Positions 16,347-24,751 of a stretch of DNA of 43,430 bases are shown piece by piece; the stretch's first letter is position 1, and each line of letters starts with the position of its first letter. A model generated the notes under the pieces. It did not search any database. It was not told the origin of the DNA and saw only the letters and a program-made list of their open reading frames with translations. Origin of the DNA: an uncultured Prevotella sp. (GTDB lineage Bacteria > Bacteroidota > Bacteroidia > Bacteroidales > Bacteroidaceae); NCBI GenBank assembly GCA_927910885.1, contig CAKMOD010000078.1, positions 1 to 43,430 on the forward strand, in the 5' to 3' direction. A program made the position numbers and the translations under genes.

Positions 16347-16535
16347 TTTTACAATGTGCTTTTACAACTACTTGATTCTCTGAAAGTTATAGGTGTGATT
16401 TTTTTTGGTGCTTTTAAGGTAAAAGAAGCTTCTTTTCTCTTTCTTTATGTAATGATTTTTCAAAGTAGCTATATGTGCTTTACTCCTATAAAAACCCAAC
16501 TTCTGCGGGTTAATCCTACATTATATAATATAAAG

Positions 16536-16571
16536 AAGACGGAAATGAGACAACCATACCATTCCCGTCTT
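16536..16571 (-). terminator. Terminator after the small membrane protein
   Basis: Arms AAGACGG (16536-16542) and CCGTCTT (16565-16571), extended by AATG/CATT across one mismatch. It lies 22 bases past the stop of the minus-strand gene; the T-run is short (CTTTATATT). Confidence 0.6.
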
Positions 16572-16592
16572 TTATGTTATTTGCTATTAATC

Positions 16593-16814
16593 TTAGATAG
16601 ACTTGTAGCCGTTCGTACTGTTATGTGCAAGCAAGTCTTTCAGATTAAGCTCTCTGCCACCATGTGCTTCGTAAGCTTCTCTCATTTCTTCCTCGCCCTC
16701 AGCCTCTTCTTCAGAGTGAACGAATGTAACGCACTTGTCTTTAAGTTCTGCGACTACCCAGCCAATCAGTGCGATGATAAGCAGTGCAATCAGTCCTGTC
16801 ATTGGAGTTATCAT
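16593..16814 (-). CDS. Small acidic single-span membrane protein
   Basis: A 73-residue protein of unknown function. Residues 5-22 (MTGLIALLIIALIGWVVA) form one membrane span; the rest is highly charged, with the acidic patch SEEEAEGEEEMREAYE and a C-terminal ELNLKDLLAHN. It is supported as a real gene by a perfectly spaced promoter (16840-16872), a terminator after it and non-random composition. No homologue comes to mind. Confidence 0.65.
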   Translation of the reverse strand: MITPMTGLIALLIIALIGWVVAELKDKCVTFVHSEEEAEGEEEMREAYEAHGGRELNLKDLLAHNSTNGYKSI

Positions 16815-16839
16815 AATTGATTTGTTTTTTATTTCTGAT

Positions 16840-16872
16840 GCAAAATTACATTAAGTTTCGGAAAGCACCAAA
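16840..16872 (-). promoter_or_regulatory. Promoter of the small membrane protein
   Basis: On the minus strand: TTTG (16869-16872), 20 bases, then TAATTTTGC (16840-16848). Confidence 0.65.
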
Positions 16873-16890
16873 TAATCTCCAAGTTTTCAG

Positions 16891-16899
16891 TAACTTTGC
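16891..16899 (+). promoter_or_regulatory. -7 box of nth (TAACTTTGC)
   Basis: Full -7 consensus, 36 bases before the nth start. Its -33 position coincides with the -33 of the divergent promoter at 16869-16872, so the two may compete. Confidence 0.5.
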
Positions 16900-16934
16900 A
16901 GTAAATATAGCTGTATAAAGTTAATAAGAACAAG

Positions 16935-17582
16935 ATGACAAGAAAAGAAAGATATGATTATATATTGAGTTATTTTCGCAAGAATGTTGGACATGTAACA
17001 ACTGAACTTAATTTTGGTTCGGCATTCCAACTTCTTTGTGCGACACTTCTATCCGCTCAGTGTACGGATAAGCGAATCAATGCTATTACGCCAGAATTGT
17101 TCCGTCATTATCCAGATGCAAAGGCGATGGCAGAGGCTACAGCCGATGAGATATTTGAGTATGTGAAGAGTGTTTCTTACCCAAATTCAAAGGCAAAACA
17201 TTTAGTTGAGATGTCGAAGATGTTGGTTGAGAAGTTTGGTGGCGAGGTACCTTCAGACCCTAATGCACTCGTTACGCTTCCAGGAGTAGGGCGTAAAACG
17301 GCAAATGTTATTCAAGCAGTGTGGTTTGGTAAGCCAACACTTGCGGTTGATACGCATGTCTATCGTGTAAGTCATCGTTTGGGGCTGGTTCCTTCAACAG
17401 CAAATACTCCGCGTAAAGTTGAGGATTATCTGATGAAGAATATCCCTACAGAGGAGGTCTCTGATGCACATCATTGGATATTGCTTCACGGCCGTTATGT
17501 TTGCAAGAGTGCTAAGCCTGATTGTGAACATTGCCCCTTTGATGATATATGTCCAAAGTTGTTGGAGAATAGCAAGCTATAA
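16935..17582 (+). CDS. nth: Endonuclease III (DNA glycosylase/AP lyase)
   Basis: Removes oxidised pyrimidines and cuts at the resulting abasic site in base-excision repair. The 215-residue length is standard. The helix-hairpin-helix is LPGVGRKTA (residues 115-123) with the catalytic Lys121; the catalytic Asp139 lies in AVDTHVYRVSHRLG. The C-terminal iron-sulfur ligands are complete: Cys190, Cys197, Cys200 and Cys206 (C-x6-C-x2-C-x5-C). The start ATG has no Shine-Dalgarno. The DUF2461 gene follows 48 bases later and may share the transcript. Confidence 0.97.
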   Translation: MTRKERYDYILSYFRKNVGHVTTELNFGSAFQLLCATLLSAQCTDKRINAITPELFRHYPDAKAMAEATADEIFEYVKSVSYPNSKAKHLVEMSKMLVEKFGGEVPSDPNALVTLPGVGRKTANVIQAVWFGKPTLAVDTHVYRVSHRLGLVPSTANTPRKVEDYLMKNIPTEEVSDAHHWILLHGRYVCKSAKPDCEHCPFDDICPKLLENSKL

Positions 17583-17630
17583 ATAGACCCCAAAAGGTAA
17601 AAGATAAAAAGGATATAATATAGGAAGAAT

Positions 17631-18342
17631 ATGAATACAAAGAAGATAATGCACTTTCTGAAAGGTATTGCTGCGAACAATAATAAGCAATGGTTTCAGG
17701 AGCATAAGGCTGAATACGATGAGGTGAAGGAAGATTTCGAGAAAGGAGTTGACCAAATAATATCTTGTTTGGCAACCTTTGATGATGAGGTTTCACACTT
17801 GACAGCAAAGGATTGTACTTATCGTTTTTACCGTGACGTACGTTTCTCACCTGATAAAAGTCCGTATAAACGTCACTTGGGTGCATACATTTGTGCGCAT
17901 GGTAGAAAAGCGTTGCGTGGCGGTTATTATATACATCTTCAACCGGGTAACTGCTTGGTTGCTGTGGGATGCTATTGGCTGCCAACGAATATATTGACTT
18001 CATGCCGCAATGAAATCATGGCGAATGTTGATGAATGGCTCAAGTATGTAGAGGATGAGGAGTTTATCGATTTATTTGGACGACCCAATGAGGGTGAATG
18101 GACAGACGATAAAGTCAGTAAAAAAAGGCTTTGGACTTGCTGCCTTAAAGACGGTTCCAAAGGGATTTCCAAAGGATTATGAGCATCTTCAGTATCTTCG
18201 AATGAAGGATTATTGCTGTTGGGTGTCTGTGCCCGATAACTTCTTCGAGGGCGATGGCTGGGTTGAGCAGTTAGAACGTATCTGTAAGACAGGTAAGCCT
18301 ATGATGGACTTTATTAATAATGTGGTAGATGATTATGAATAA
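17631..18342 (+). pseudogene. DUF2461 (TIGR02453) protein, frameshifted
   Basis: Two overlapping segments encode one protein of about 236 residues. The first (17631 on) starts NTKKIMHFLKGIAANNNKQWFQEHKAEY and contains the family's YRFYRDVRFSPDKSPYKRHLGAYI. The second, in another frame, supplies KKGFGLAALKTVPKGFPKDY and the C-terminus to 18342. The frames join at a seven-A run (18120-18126); six or nine As would restore one frame, so a one-base gain is the simplest change. Left as it is, the first frame ends at 18182 with an unrelated tail. The family's function is not established. Sequencing error is likely, given similar breaks in other genes here. It ends before a terminator at 18347-18386. 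Confidence 0.8.
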
Positions 18343-18346
18343 AAAC

Positions 18347-18386
18347 AAATAAAGAGGAACGCAAAGGCATTCCTCTTTATTTTTAT
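18347..18386 (+). terminator. Terminator after the DUF2461 gene
   Basis: Perfect 13-base arms (AAATAAAGAGGAA, 18347-18359; TTCCTCTTTATTT, 18370-18382) followed by TT. Good plus-strand terminator. Confidence 0.8.
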
Positions 18387-18394
18387 ATGTACTA

Positions 18395-18426
18395 AAACGC
18401 TTTGGCTAATGAACCCATTAGCCAAA
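18395..18426 (-). terminator. Terminator after valS
   Basis: Perfect ten-base arms TTTGGCTAAT (18401-18410) and ATTAGCCAAA (18417-18426), with a minus-strand GCGTTTTAG after the hairpin. It is 12 bases past the valS stop. Confidence 0.65.
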
Positions 18427-18437
18427 GAGATAATAGA

Positions 18438-21131
18438 TTACTTCTTTCTCAACTCTTCAAGACTTGCCTTCAAAGTGGCAATCTTCTCTTCAGAGTCGCT
18501 CTGCTTCTTGCGCTCACGTTCGATGACTGCTGCAGGAGCACTTGCTACGAACTTCTCGTTTGAGAGTTTTTTCTTGATACCTGTGAGGAAGCCTTCGAGA
18601 TGCTTGAGCTCCTTCTCCTGCTTTTCAATCTCAGCTGCAACGTCAATCAAGTCGCCCACTGGAACAGCGAAGCTATCAGTACCTACCATGAAACCAGATG
18701 CGTCTCCGCTCTTCTCTGTTACCACTTCAATAGCCTTCAAGTTAGCCATCTTGATGATTACACTGTTGTAAGCCTCGTAGTTGTTCTGACCAATTACGTT
18801 CAAGTCGAGTTCAACCTTTGGTGCGATGTTCTTCTGATTGCGTACAGTTCTTACGCCGCTGACAATCGCCTTAACCTGCTCAATTGCCTCGATAAGGCTC
18901 AATTCCTCCTTGCTTGGTGCATCAAGTTTGAGTTCGTCACGCATGATGCTCTCGTTATCCTTGCGCTCATAGATGTGCTGCCACAACTCCTCTGTAATGA
19001 AAGGCATGAATGGGTGCAACATCTTCAAGAGTGAATTGAAGAATTTAAGGGTTGCTTCGTAGGTGAGCTTGTCGATTGGCTTGCCATATTCTGGCTTAAT
19101 CATCTCCAAGTACCAGCTTGAGAACTCGTCCCAGAAGAGGCGGTAAACAGTCATCAAAGCTTCTGAAATACGATAGTTCTTGAACTGCTCGTTCATCTCG
19201 GCATTTACTTCCTTCAGCTTCGCATCGAACCATTCAACAGCAATCTTACTCGCTAATGGCTGCTCAGTATCAGCTGTTTCCCAACCCTGAACGAGGCGGA
19301 AAGCATTCCAAATCTTATTGTTGAAGTTGCGTCCCTGCTCGCAAAGTGTCTCGTCGAAGAGGATGTCATTACCTGCAGGTGCAGAGAGCATCATACCCAT
19401 ACGAACACCATCAGCACCGTACTTCTCTATCAACATGATTGGGTCTGGTGAGTTGCCAAGACTCTTACTCATCTTGCGGCCGAGCTTATCACGTACAATA
19501 CCTGTGAAGTAAACATGCTTGAATGGGAACTTACCACGATACTCATAGCCTGCCATAATCATACGTGCTACCCAGAAGAAGATAATGTCTGGACCAGTAA
19601 CAAGGTCGCTGGTAGGGTAGTAGTAGTTGATTTCTTCGTTGTCAGGGTTGTTGATACCATCGAAGACAGAGATAGGCCACAACCAACTTGAGAACCAAGT
19701 ATCCATGCAATCGCTCTCTTGCTCAAGGTCAGCAGCTGTTACAGAAGGATTAATCTCCTGTGCCAACTTCAATGCTTCTTCAGTAGTTTCTGCCACAACG
19801 GTGGCATTCTTGCCTTCTGCATCTTTGAAGTAGTAAGCAGGAATACGATGACCCCACCACAACTGACGGCTGATACACCAGTCCTTGATGTTCTCTAACC
19901 AGTGGCGATAAGTGTTCTTATACTTCTTTGGATAGAACTCAATATCGTCGTCCATGACTGGAGAAAGGGCGATATCAGCAAAGTGCTGCATCTTCAAGAA
20001 CCACTGTGTAGAGAGTTTTGGCTCGATAGGCACATGTGTACGCTCTGAGTAACCAACCTTGTTATCATAGTCCTCAACCTTCTCCATCAAGCCCGCTGCT
20101 TCCAAGTCCTTTGAAATCTGCTTACGAACATCCATACGATCCTGACCAATATAGATGCCAGCAGCCTCAGAGATAGTACCATTATCGTTAAAGATATCAA
20201 TTGTCTCCAATCCGTGCTTCAAACCAAGCGCGTGGTCATTAACGTCATGAGCAGGTGTTACCTTCAAACAACCTGTACCGAACTGGATGTCAACGTATGA
20301 GTCTTCAACTACTGGAATCACACGATTTACCAATGGAACGATAACACGAAGACCCTTTAACCATGTGTTCTTAACGTCCTCTGGATTGATACACATAGCT
20401 GAGTCACCCATGATAGTCTCAGGACGAGTAGTAGCAACAACTGCATAGTAACCCTTCTCATCCTTATGCATTACGTTGCCTTCATCCTTGCGTTCAACCT
20501 TTGCCTGGTCTTCTTCTGCAACATAGTATTTAAGGTGATAAAGCTTTGAATGCTCATCCTTGTAGATTACCTCCTCATCAGAAAGAGCGGTCTGAGCCTG
20601 TGGGTCCCAGTTAACCATGCGTACACCGCGATAGATGTAACCCTTCTTATAGAGGTCGCAGAATACCTTGATAACACTCTCGCTACGGATATCATCCATT
20701 GTGAAAGCAGTACGATCCCAATCGCATGAGCAACCAAGTCGGCGCAACTGCTTGAGGATAATGCCACCATGCTCGTGTGTCCAATCCCATGCATGCTCAA
20801 GGAACTGCTCACGAGTGAGGTCAGTCTTCTTTACACCTTGCTCTGCGAGGCGATTCACAACCTTTGCCTCTGTAGCAATACTTGCGTGGTCTGTACCCGG
20901 TACCCAGCAAGCATTCTTACCCTCCATACGGGCACGTCTTACCAGAATGTCCTGAATTGTGTTGTTCAACATGTGGCCCATGTGAAGCACACCTGTTACG
21001 TTTGGTGGTGGAATAACCACTGTGTAAGGCTCGCGGCCATCAGGCTTAGAACTGAAAAGCTTGTTGTCCAGCCAATACTGGTACCATTTTGATTCCACTA
21101 TTTGTGGATCATACTTGCTTGCTAATTCCAT
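18438..21131 (-). CDS. valS: Valyl-tRNA synthetase
   Basis: Charges tRNA-Val with valine and edits misactivated threonine; cytoplasmic. From ATG 21131 it has 897 residues. Class I motifs: HIGH as HMGH at residues 50-53 in PPPNVTGVLHMGHML, and KMSKS at 553-557 followed by LGNSPDP. The CP1 editing domain (TTRPETIMGDSAMCINP), the anticodon-binding domain and the C-terminal coiled coil (EKQEKELKHLEGFLTGI) are all present. A longer reading frame begins at TTG 21179, but that TTG is part of the -7 box at 21176-21184, so the ATG is the true start. Divergent from mazG. Confidence 0.97.
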   Translation of the reverse strand: MELASKYDPQIVESKWYQYWLDNKLFSSKPDGREPYTVVIPPPNVTGVLHMGHMLNNTIQDILVRRARMEGKNACWVPGTDHASIATEAKVVNRLAEQGVKKTDLTREQFLEHAWDWTHEHGGIILKQLRRLGCSCDWDRTAFTMDDIRSESVIKVFCDLYKKGYIYRGVRMVNWDPQAQTALSDEEVIYKDEHSKLYHLKYYVAEEDQAKVERKDEGNVMHKDEKGYYAVVATTRPETIMGDSAMCINPEDVKNTWLKGLRVIVPLVNRVIPVVEDSYVDIQFGTGCLKVTPAHDVNDHALGLKHGLETIDIFNDNGTISEAAGIYIGQDRMDVRKQISKDLEAAGLMEKVEDYDNKVGYSERTHVPIEPKLSTQWFLKMQHFADIALSPVMDDDIEFYPKKYKNTYRHWLENIKDWCISRQLWWGHRIPAYYFKDAEGKNATVVAETTEEALKLAQEINPSVTAADLEQESDCMDTWFSSWLWPISVFDGINNPDNEEINYYYPTSDLVTGPDIIFFWVARMIMAGYEYRGKFPFKHVYFTGIVRDKLGRKMSKSLGNSPDPIMLIEKYGADGVRMGMMLSAPAGNDILFDETLCEQGRNFNNKIWNAFRLVQGWETADTEQPLASKIAVEWFDAKLKEVNAEMNEQFKNYRISEALMTVYRLFWDEFSSWYLEMIKPEYGKPIDKLTYEATLKFFNSLLKMLHPFMPFITEELWQHIYERKDNESIMRDELKLDAPSKEELSLIEAIEQVKAIVSGVRTVRNQKNIAPKVELDLNVIGQNNYEAYNSVIIKMANLKAIEVVTEKSGDASGFMVGTDSFAVPVGDLIDVAAEIEKQEKELKHLEGFLTGIKKKLSNEKFVASAPAAVIERERKKQSDSEEKIATLKASLEELRKK

Positions 21132-21175
21132 TGTCTCGTATATTATTATTTCTTTATTATCTTTAAAATTACGAT

Positions 21176-21184
21176 GCAAAAGTA
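21176..21184 (-). promoter_or_regulatory. -7 box of valS (TACTTTTGC)
   Basis: Minus strand reads TACTTTTGC, giving a valS leader of about 40 bases. No -33 TTG visible. The opposing mazG -7 box begins only 22 bases away. Confidence 0.55.
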
Positions 21185-21206
21185 CAAAAAATCCGCCTAA
21201 AAAGCG

Positions 21207-21215
21207 TATCTTTGC
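21207..21215 (+). promoter_or_regulatory. -7 box of mazG (TATCTTTGC)
   Basis: Plus-strand full -7 consensus, about 60 bases before the mazG start. No -33 TTG. Polymerases on this and the valS promoter would overlap. Confidence 0.55.
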
Positions 21216-21276
21216 ATCAATAATAGTACACTGATGAGTACTTTAACGTTTATCTTTAACTTTAAACATCAAGACT

Positions 21277-22158
21277 TTGCATACTAAAGAAGAGAAACTG
21301 GAAGCTTTTGCCCGACTTTTAGACATTCAAGAACGACTCCGCAAGGAGTGTCCGTGGGATAGAAAACAAACCAATGAAAGCCTTCGTCCCAATACGATTG
21401 AAGAGACTTTTGAGTTGGCAGATGCACTCTTGAAGAATGACTCAAAAGAGATTTGTAAGGAACTTGGAGATGTGATGGAGCACGTTGTCTTCTATTCATT
21501 GCTTGGTGAAGAAAAAGATGACTTTGATGTTGCAGATGTCTGTAATGCGCAATCTGATAAACTTATGTTCCGACATGATTTTATCGATTGGACGGGTTGG
21601 AGCGTGACTCGCTCTGATATGGTCGTTAATACAGCAGGACAGGTTGTTTATAAAGATGAAGAACAACTGGCTGCTAAAAACGCACAGTCGTCAACTCCTA
21701 ACACAGCTTCTCAGGTGGAGTCTACATGGGAGCAACGTAAACAACGTGAACGTGATGGCAATACTTCTGTACTCTCTGGTGTGCCAAATTCGCTACCAAG
21801 TCTTATTAAGGCTTATCGTATCCAAGATAAGGCACGTAATGTTGGTTTTGATTGGGAAGAGAAAGAGCAAGTTTGGGACAAGGTGTATGAAGAGTTAGGA
21901 GAGTTAAAGAACGAGTTGATGAAGGAAGATAAGCAGCGTTCAACAGAAGAACTTGGCGACTTTTTATTCTCTCTTATTAATGCAGCACGCCTCTATCATT
22001 TGAATCCTGATAATGCTCTTGAGCATACGAATCAGAAGTTTATTAAACGGTTTAATTATATCGAAGAAGCTGCTAAGATAAAGGGTGTTACGATAAAAGA
22101 CTTAACTCTTGCTGAAATGGATGAGTTATGGAATCAAGCTAAGGCTGCTAACAAATAA
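21277..22158 (+). CDS. mazG: Nucleoside triphosphate pyrophosphohydrolase MazG
   Basis: Hydrolyses NTPs and dNTPs to the monophosphate and pyrophosphate, a nucleotide-pool cleansing role. The 293-residue protein has two MazG helical domains: the first at about 10-105 (CPWDRKQTNESLR, IEETFELADALL, ELGDVMEHVVFY), the second at about 165-285 (DKVYEELGELKNELMK, EELGDFLFSLINAARL). The EExxE and EExGD metal-binding motifs are present in both. Between them lies a longer, low-complexity linker (KNAQSSTPNTASQVEST) than in E. coli. The start is a TTG; the next codons (His-Thr-Lys-Glu-Glu-Lys-Leu) match the usual start of this family in Bacteroidota, and no ATG is closer. Probably an operon with the lipoprotein and rnz. 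Confidence 0.93.
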   Translation: MHTKEEKLEAFARLLDIQERLRKECPWDRKQTNESLRPNTIEETFELADALLKNDSKEICKELGDVMEHVVFYSLLGEEKDDFDVADVCNAQSDKLMFRHDFIDWTGWSVTRSDMVVNTAGQVVYKDEEQLAAKNAQSSTPNTASQVESTWEQRKQRERDGNTSVLSGVPNSLPSLIKAYRIQDKARNVGFDWEEKEQVWDKVYEELGELKNELMKEDKQRSTEELGDFLFSLINAARLYHLNPDNALEHTNQKFIKRFNYIEEAAKIKGVTIKDLTLAEMDELWNQAKAANK

Positions 22159-22187
22159 AATTACTTTAGAAATTAAGGAATAAAAAT

Positions 22188-22745
22188 ATGAGAAAGACCT
22201 TTTATTTTATCATGTCTTTGTTTATTCTTGCAGTAGCAATCTCTTGCAAGGATAACAAGCCTAAGTCTGTAATGTCTCAATCAGGAGAGGTAGAGGACTC
22301 TGTTTCTACTAACGATAGTACAATCTATGGTACGATGGTTGATGGTGGTATGAACTCTATCATTCTGCTTACAGACAATGGTGATACAGTTGAATATCTT
22401 GTAAATCCAGACGATACACTTGAGGTTGTCAAAGGTGGAAAGATTAATGGTGACCGCTTTGCTATTATTGGTTATAAAGAATATGGTGACAACTTTATGC
22501 GTTCAGCGATTAACCTTACTTCTTTGTTAGGTAACTGGAGTAGTCTTGACCGCAACTTTGAAATTAAAGAAGGTGGTACTGTTACATCAAGTTTGCAGTC
22601 TGAGAAGAACCCTTGGACAGCATGGAAAATATGGAATGGCAAGTTGATTTTGTCTAAGGATACCTTTGATGTAGAAAATCTTGGCGCAGACACATTGTCA
22701 TTGGAGAATAAAGCGGGTATCTTCGTCTTTACAAGAGGAAAGTAA
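22188..22745 (+). CDS. Lipocalin-like lipoprotein
   Basis: A 185-residue lipoprotein: a Lys-Lys-like basic start (MRK), hydrophobic core and lipobox AVAISC with Cys at about residue 20. The mature N-terminal part has repeated short beta strands (YGTMVDGGMNSIILLTDNGDTVEYL). The C-terminal part (LLGNWSSLDRNFEIKEGGTV to TLSLENKAGIFVFTRGK) resembles the lipocalin-like domains of Bacteroidota lipoproteins. Ligand unknown. It starts 29 bases after mazG and is probably cotranscribed with it. Confidence 0.82.
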   Translation: MRKTFYFIMSLFILAVAISCKDNKPKSVMSQSGEVEDSVSTNDSTIYGTMVDGGMNSIILLTDNGDTVEYLVNPDDTLEVVKGGKINGDRFAIIGYKEYGDNFMRSAINLTSLLGNWSSLDRNFEIKEGGTVTSSLQSEKNPWTAWKIWNGKLILSKDTFDVENLGADTLSLENKAGIFVFTRGK

Positions 22746-22853
22746 ACTCTTCGCTATGCTCTCTTTAAAGAGAATGTAACGACTATTATAAGATAATGAA
22801 TCTTTTCATTCCTCTCTTAAAAGGGTGGGATGAAAAGATATTGGTCAGTCTAT

Positions 22854-23768
22854 ATGGAACCATTCAAAGTACATATTCTTGGTTGCGGTAGTGCGTTACC
22901 AACTTTGCAGCATAATGCTTCTTCTCAAGTTGTTGAACTTAGGGAGAAGCTTTTTATGATTGATTGCGGAGAAGGAACACAGATACAACTTCGTCGGTCA
23001 CGTATACATTTCTCTAAGATTATAGCTGTTTTTATTAGCCACTTGCATGGTGATCATTGCTTTGGCTTGCCTGGTATGATTTCAACATTTGGTATGACGG
23101 GGCGCACGGCTCCTTTGCATATCTATGCTCCTGCGGCTTTTGAGCCAATTCTTGAGCAAACACTAAACTTCTTTTGTCAGGGTTTAGAGTTTGAGGTCGT
23201 ATTCCATGCTGTTGATACAAAGCAGAATAAGGTGGTTTACGAGGATAGGAGTCTGACGGTTGAAACAATCCCTTTGCAGCATCGTATTGAATGTTGTGGT
23301 TATCTGTTCCGTGAGAAGCCAACGCTACCACATATTCGCCGTGATATGATAGACTTTTATCATATTCCTATCAGTCAGATTAATAATATAAAAGTTGGGG
23401 CTGATTGGGTAACGCCAGAGGGCGATTTGATTCCTAATAGTAAGCTAACAACTCCTGCTGCGCCTGCTCGTAGCTATGCTTATTGTTCTGATACGCGATA
23501 CATTAAAACCCTACATAATCTTGTAAAAGACGTCACGACACTCTATCATGAAAGTACATACGCAGCACAAGATGCTGATCGTGCTCGTCTTTATTGGCAC
23601 AGTACATCGAAGCAAGCTGCGCAGGTAGCTCGTGATGCGGATGCAGGAAAACTTCTCTTAGGGCATTATTCTGCACGTTATGGTAATGAGCAGCAATTAT
23701 TGGATGAGGCAAAAGAAATATTCCCTAATAGCTTCCTGACACAAGAGGGTACAAGCTTTGATATATAA
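22854..23768 (+). CDS. rnz: Ribonuclease Z
   Basis: Endonuclease that removes the 3' trailer of tRNA precursors; cytoplasmic metallo-beta-lactamase fold. From ATG 22854 it has 304 residues. The zinc motif HxHxDH is SHLHGDH (His63, His65, Asp67, His68), and further ligands lie in YCSDTRY, TLYHESTY and LLLGHYSARY. ATG 22830 would add eight residues; I prefer 22854 because homologues typically start at the EPFKVHILGCGSALPT strand, though 22830 is possible. It is the third gene after mazG. A 294-base gap follows, filled by an A/T-rich array. Confidence 0.94.
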   Translation: MEPFKVHILGCGSALPTLQHNASSQVVELREKLFMIDCGEGTQIQLRRSRIHFSKIIAVFISHLHGDHCFGLPGMISTFGMTGRTAPLHIYAPAAFEPILEQTLNFFCQGLEFEVVFHAVDTKQNKVVYEDRSLTVETIPLQHRIECCGYLFREKPTLPHIRRDMIDFYHIPISQINNIKVGADWVTPEGDLIPNSKLTTPAAPARSYAYCSDTRYIKTLHNLVKDVTTLYHESTYAAQDADRARLYWHSTSKQAAQVARDADAGKLLLGHYSARYGNEQQLLDEAKEIFPNSFLTQEGTSFDI

Positions 23769-23932
23769 GTAGGTCTGTATGAATTGCTTTCGATGCAATT
23801 CAACGATTTTAATGTTATATAAATACGAAAGGTAACAAATACCTATACTTATATATAATATAGGCTTTTAAGGTTGCGAATAATCAGCTTCTGGACTTGT
23901 ATTAGAGTGCTGAAATTCTATTATAAATGATA

Positions 23933-24038
23933 ACAACCGAATTATTTTCACGAAAAAAATATTTTCTTCATGAAAATAAATATTTTTGTTCACGTAAATA
24001 AATATTTCTTGTCATGAAAATAATTCGATAATGGTTGT
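23933..24038. repeat. A/T-rich 22-base-period array inside an inverted repeat
   Basis: Units start TCACG or TCATG at 23948, 23968, 23990 and 24012 (periods 20, 22, 22), with AAATAAATATTT in the middle units. The array is bracketed by perfect 13-base inverted arms CGAATTATTTTCA (23938-23950) and its complement (24015-24027). Outer ACAACC (23933-23938) and GGTTGT (24033-24038) extend the symmetry. The rest of 23769-24062 has no gene. It lies between convergent genes. Confidence 0.75.
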
Positions 24039-24062
24039 CCCTTTTACTGATGCCAACGGTGG

Positions 24063-24266
24063 TTAATCCTGCTTTTCTTCCTCATTTGAAGATTGGAAAG
24101 ATGCAAAACGTTCACCCCTTACAAATAACACAACTCCACTCAATACCAATGCCAATCCACCGAAAAGGAGCTCGTTCCCATTGAAGTGGAGAATAACATG
24201 GAGTGCGAACAGAAGTAGACCTAAAATAATGTCTGCGATACCTAAGTATTTGATATATCTTTTCAT
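24063..24266 (-). CDS. Small two-span membrane protein
   Basis: A 67-residue protein from ATG 24266. Two hydrophobic helices (YLGIADIILGLLLFALHVIL and LLFGGLALVLSGVVLFV) flank a short HFNGNE turn; the C-terminus is polar and acidic (SNEEEKQD). The longer reading frame back to 24353 runs through the promoter and is not used. No family recognised. It is divergent from rpsF. Confidence 0.7.
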   Translation of the reverse strand: MKRYIKYLGIADIILGLLLFALHVILHFNGNELLFGGLALVLSGVVLFVRGERFASFQSSNEEEKQD

Positions 24267-24295
24267 ACAAAAGTGTAAATATGCCGTTTGTAGGC

Positions 24296-24304
24296 GCAAA
24301 AGTA
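24296..24304 (-). promoter_or_regulatory. -7 box of the two-span membrane protein gene
   Basis: Minus strand reads TACTTTTGC, 29 bases before the start codon. It is the mirror of the rpsF -7 box 33 bases away. No -33 TTG. Confidence 0.55.
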
Positions 24305-24313
24305 CTAAAAATA

Positions 24314-24346
24314 TTTGGTCAGTTGCATAAAAATCAGTACTTTTGC
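24314..24346 (+). promoter_or_regulatory. Promoter of the rpsF operon
   Basis: TTTG at 24314-24317, exactly 20 bases, then TACTTTTGC at 24338-24346. Leader of about 53 bases to rpsF. Confidence 0.75.
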
Positions 24347-24403
24347 ACCGCATTTTGCGAAAGCAGGTGTAATTTAATTCACAATTTTATATTTTTAAGT
24401 AGT

Positions 24404-24748
24404 ATGAATCAATACGAAACCGTTTTCATTTTGACTCCCGTTTTGTCTGACGAACAGATGAAGGAAACGGTCGCTAAATTCAAGAAACTGCTCACCGACA
24501 ATGGCGCTGAGATCTTGAACGAGGAGGCCTGGGGTCTGAAGAAGTTGGCTTACAACATCCAGAAGAAGTCATCAGGCTTCTACGCAATGTTGGAGTTCAA
24601 CGCAGAACCAACAGTTATCAACACTCTCGAGACCGGCTTCCGTCGTGACGAGAAGGTTATTCGTTACATCACCGTTAAGCAGGACAAGTATTCTGCAGCT
24701 TATGCTGAGAAGCGTCGTGCTAAATGGGCAGCTAAAAAGGAGGCTTAA
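24404..24748 (+). CDS. rpsF: Ribosomal protein bS6
   Basis: A 114-residue protein of the small-subunit platform that pairs with bS18. Typical features: YETVFILTPVLSDEQMKETV at the N-terminus, GLKKLAYNIQKKSSGFYAMLEF in the middle, and a final RRDEKVIRYITV. The ATG at 24404 gives the family start; an upstream extension to 24281 crosses the promoter and is not translated. No Shine-Dalgarno is visible (TTTTTAAGTAGT before ATG). First gene of rpsF-rpsR-rplI; an ssb or priB gene, often inserted in other phyla, is absent. Confidence 0.97.
   Translation: MNQYETVFILTPVLSDEQMKETVAKFKKLLTDNGAEILNEEAWGLKKLAYNIQKKSSGFYAMLEFNAEPTVINTLETGFRRDEKVIRYITVKQDKYSAAYAEKRRAKWAAKKEA
24739..24743 (+). promoter_or_regulatory. 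Strong Shine-Dalgarno before rpsR
   Basis: AAGGAGG with eight bases to the rpsR ATG. It lies inside the end of rpsF. Such a sequence is exceptional in this window. Confidence 0.75.
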
Positions 24749-24751
24749 ATC

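Noticed and set aside
24345..24370. CACCGC...GCAGGTG hairpin before rpsF, resembling an S6:S18-binding leader
   Set aside because: The 5' arm overlaps the end of the -7 box and lies before the predicted transcription start, so most of it would not be in the mRNA.
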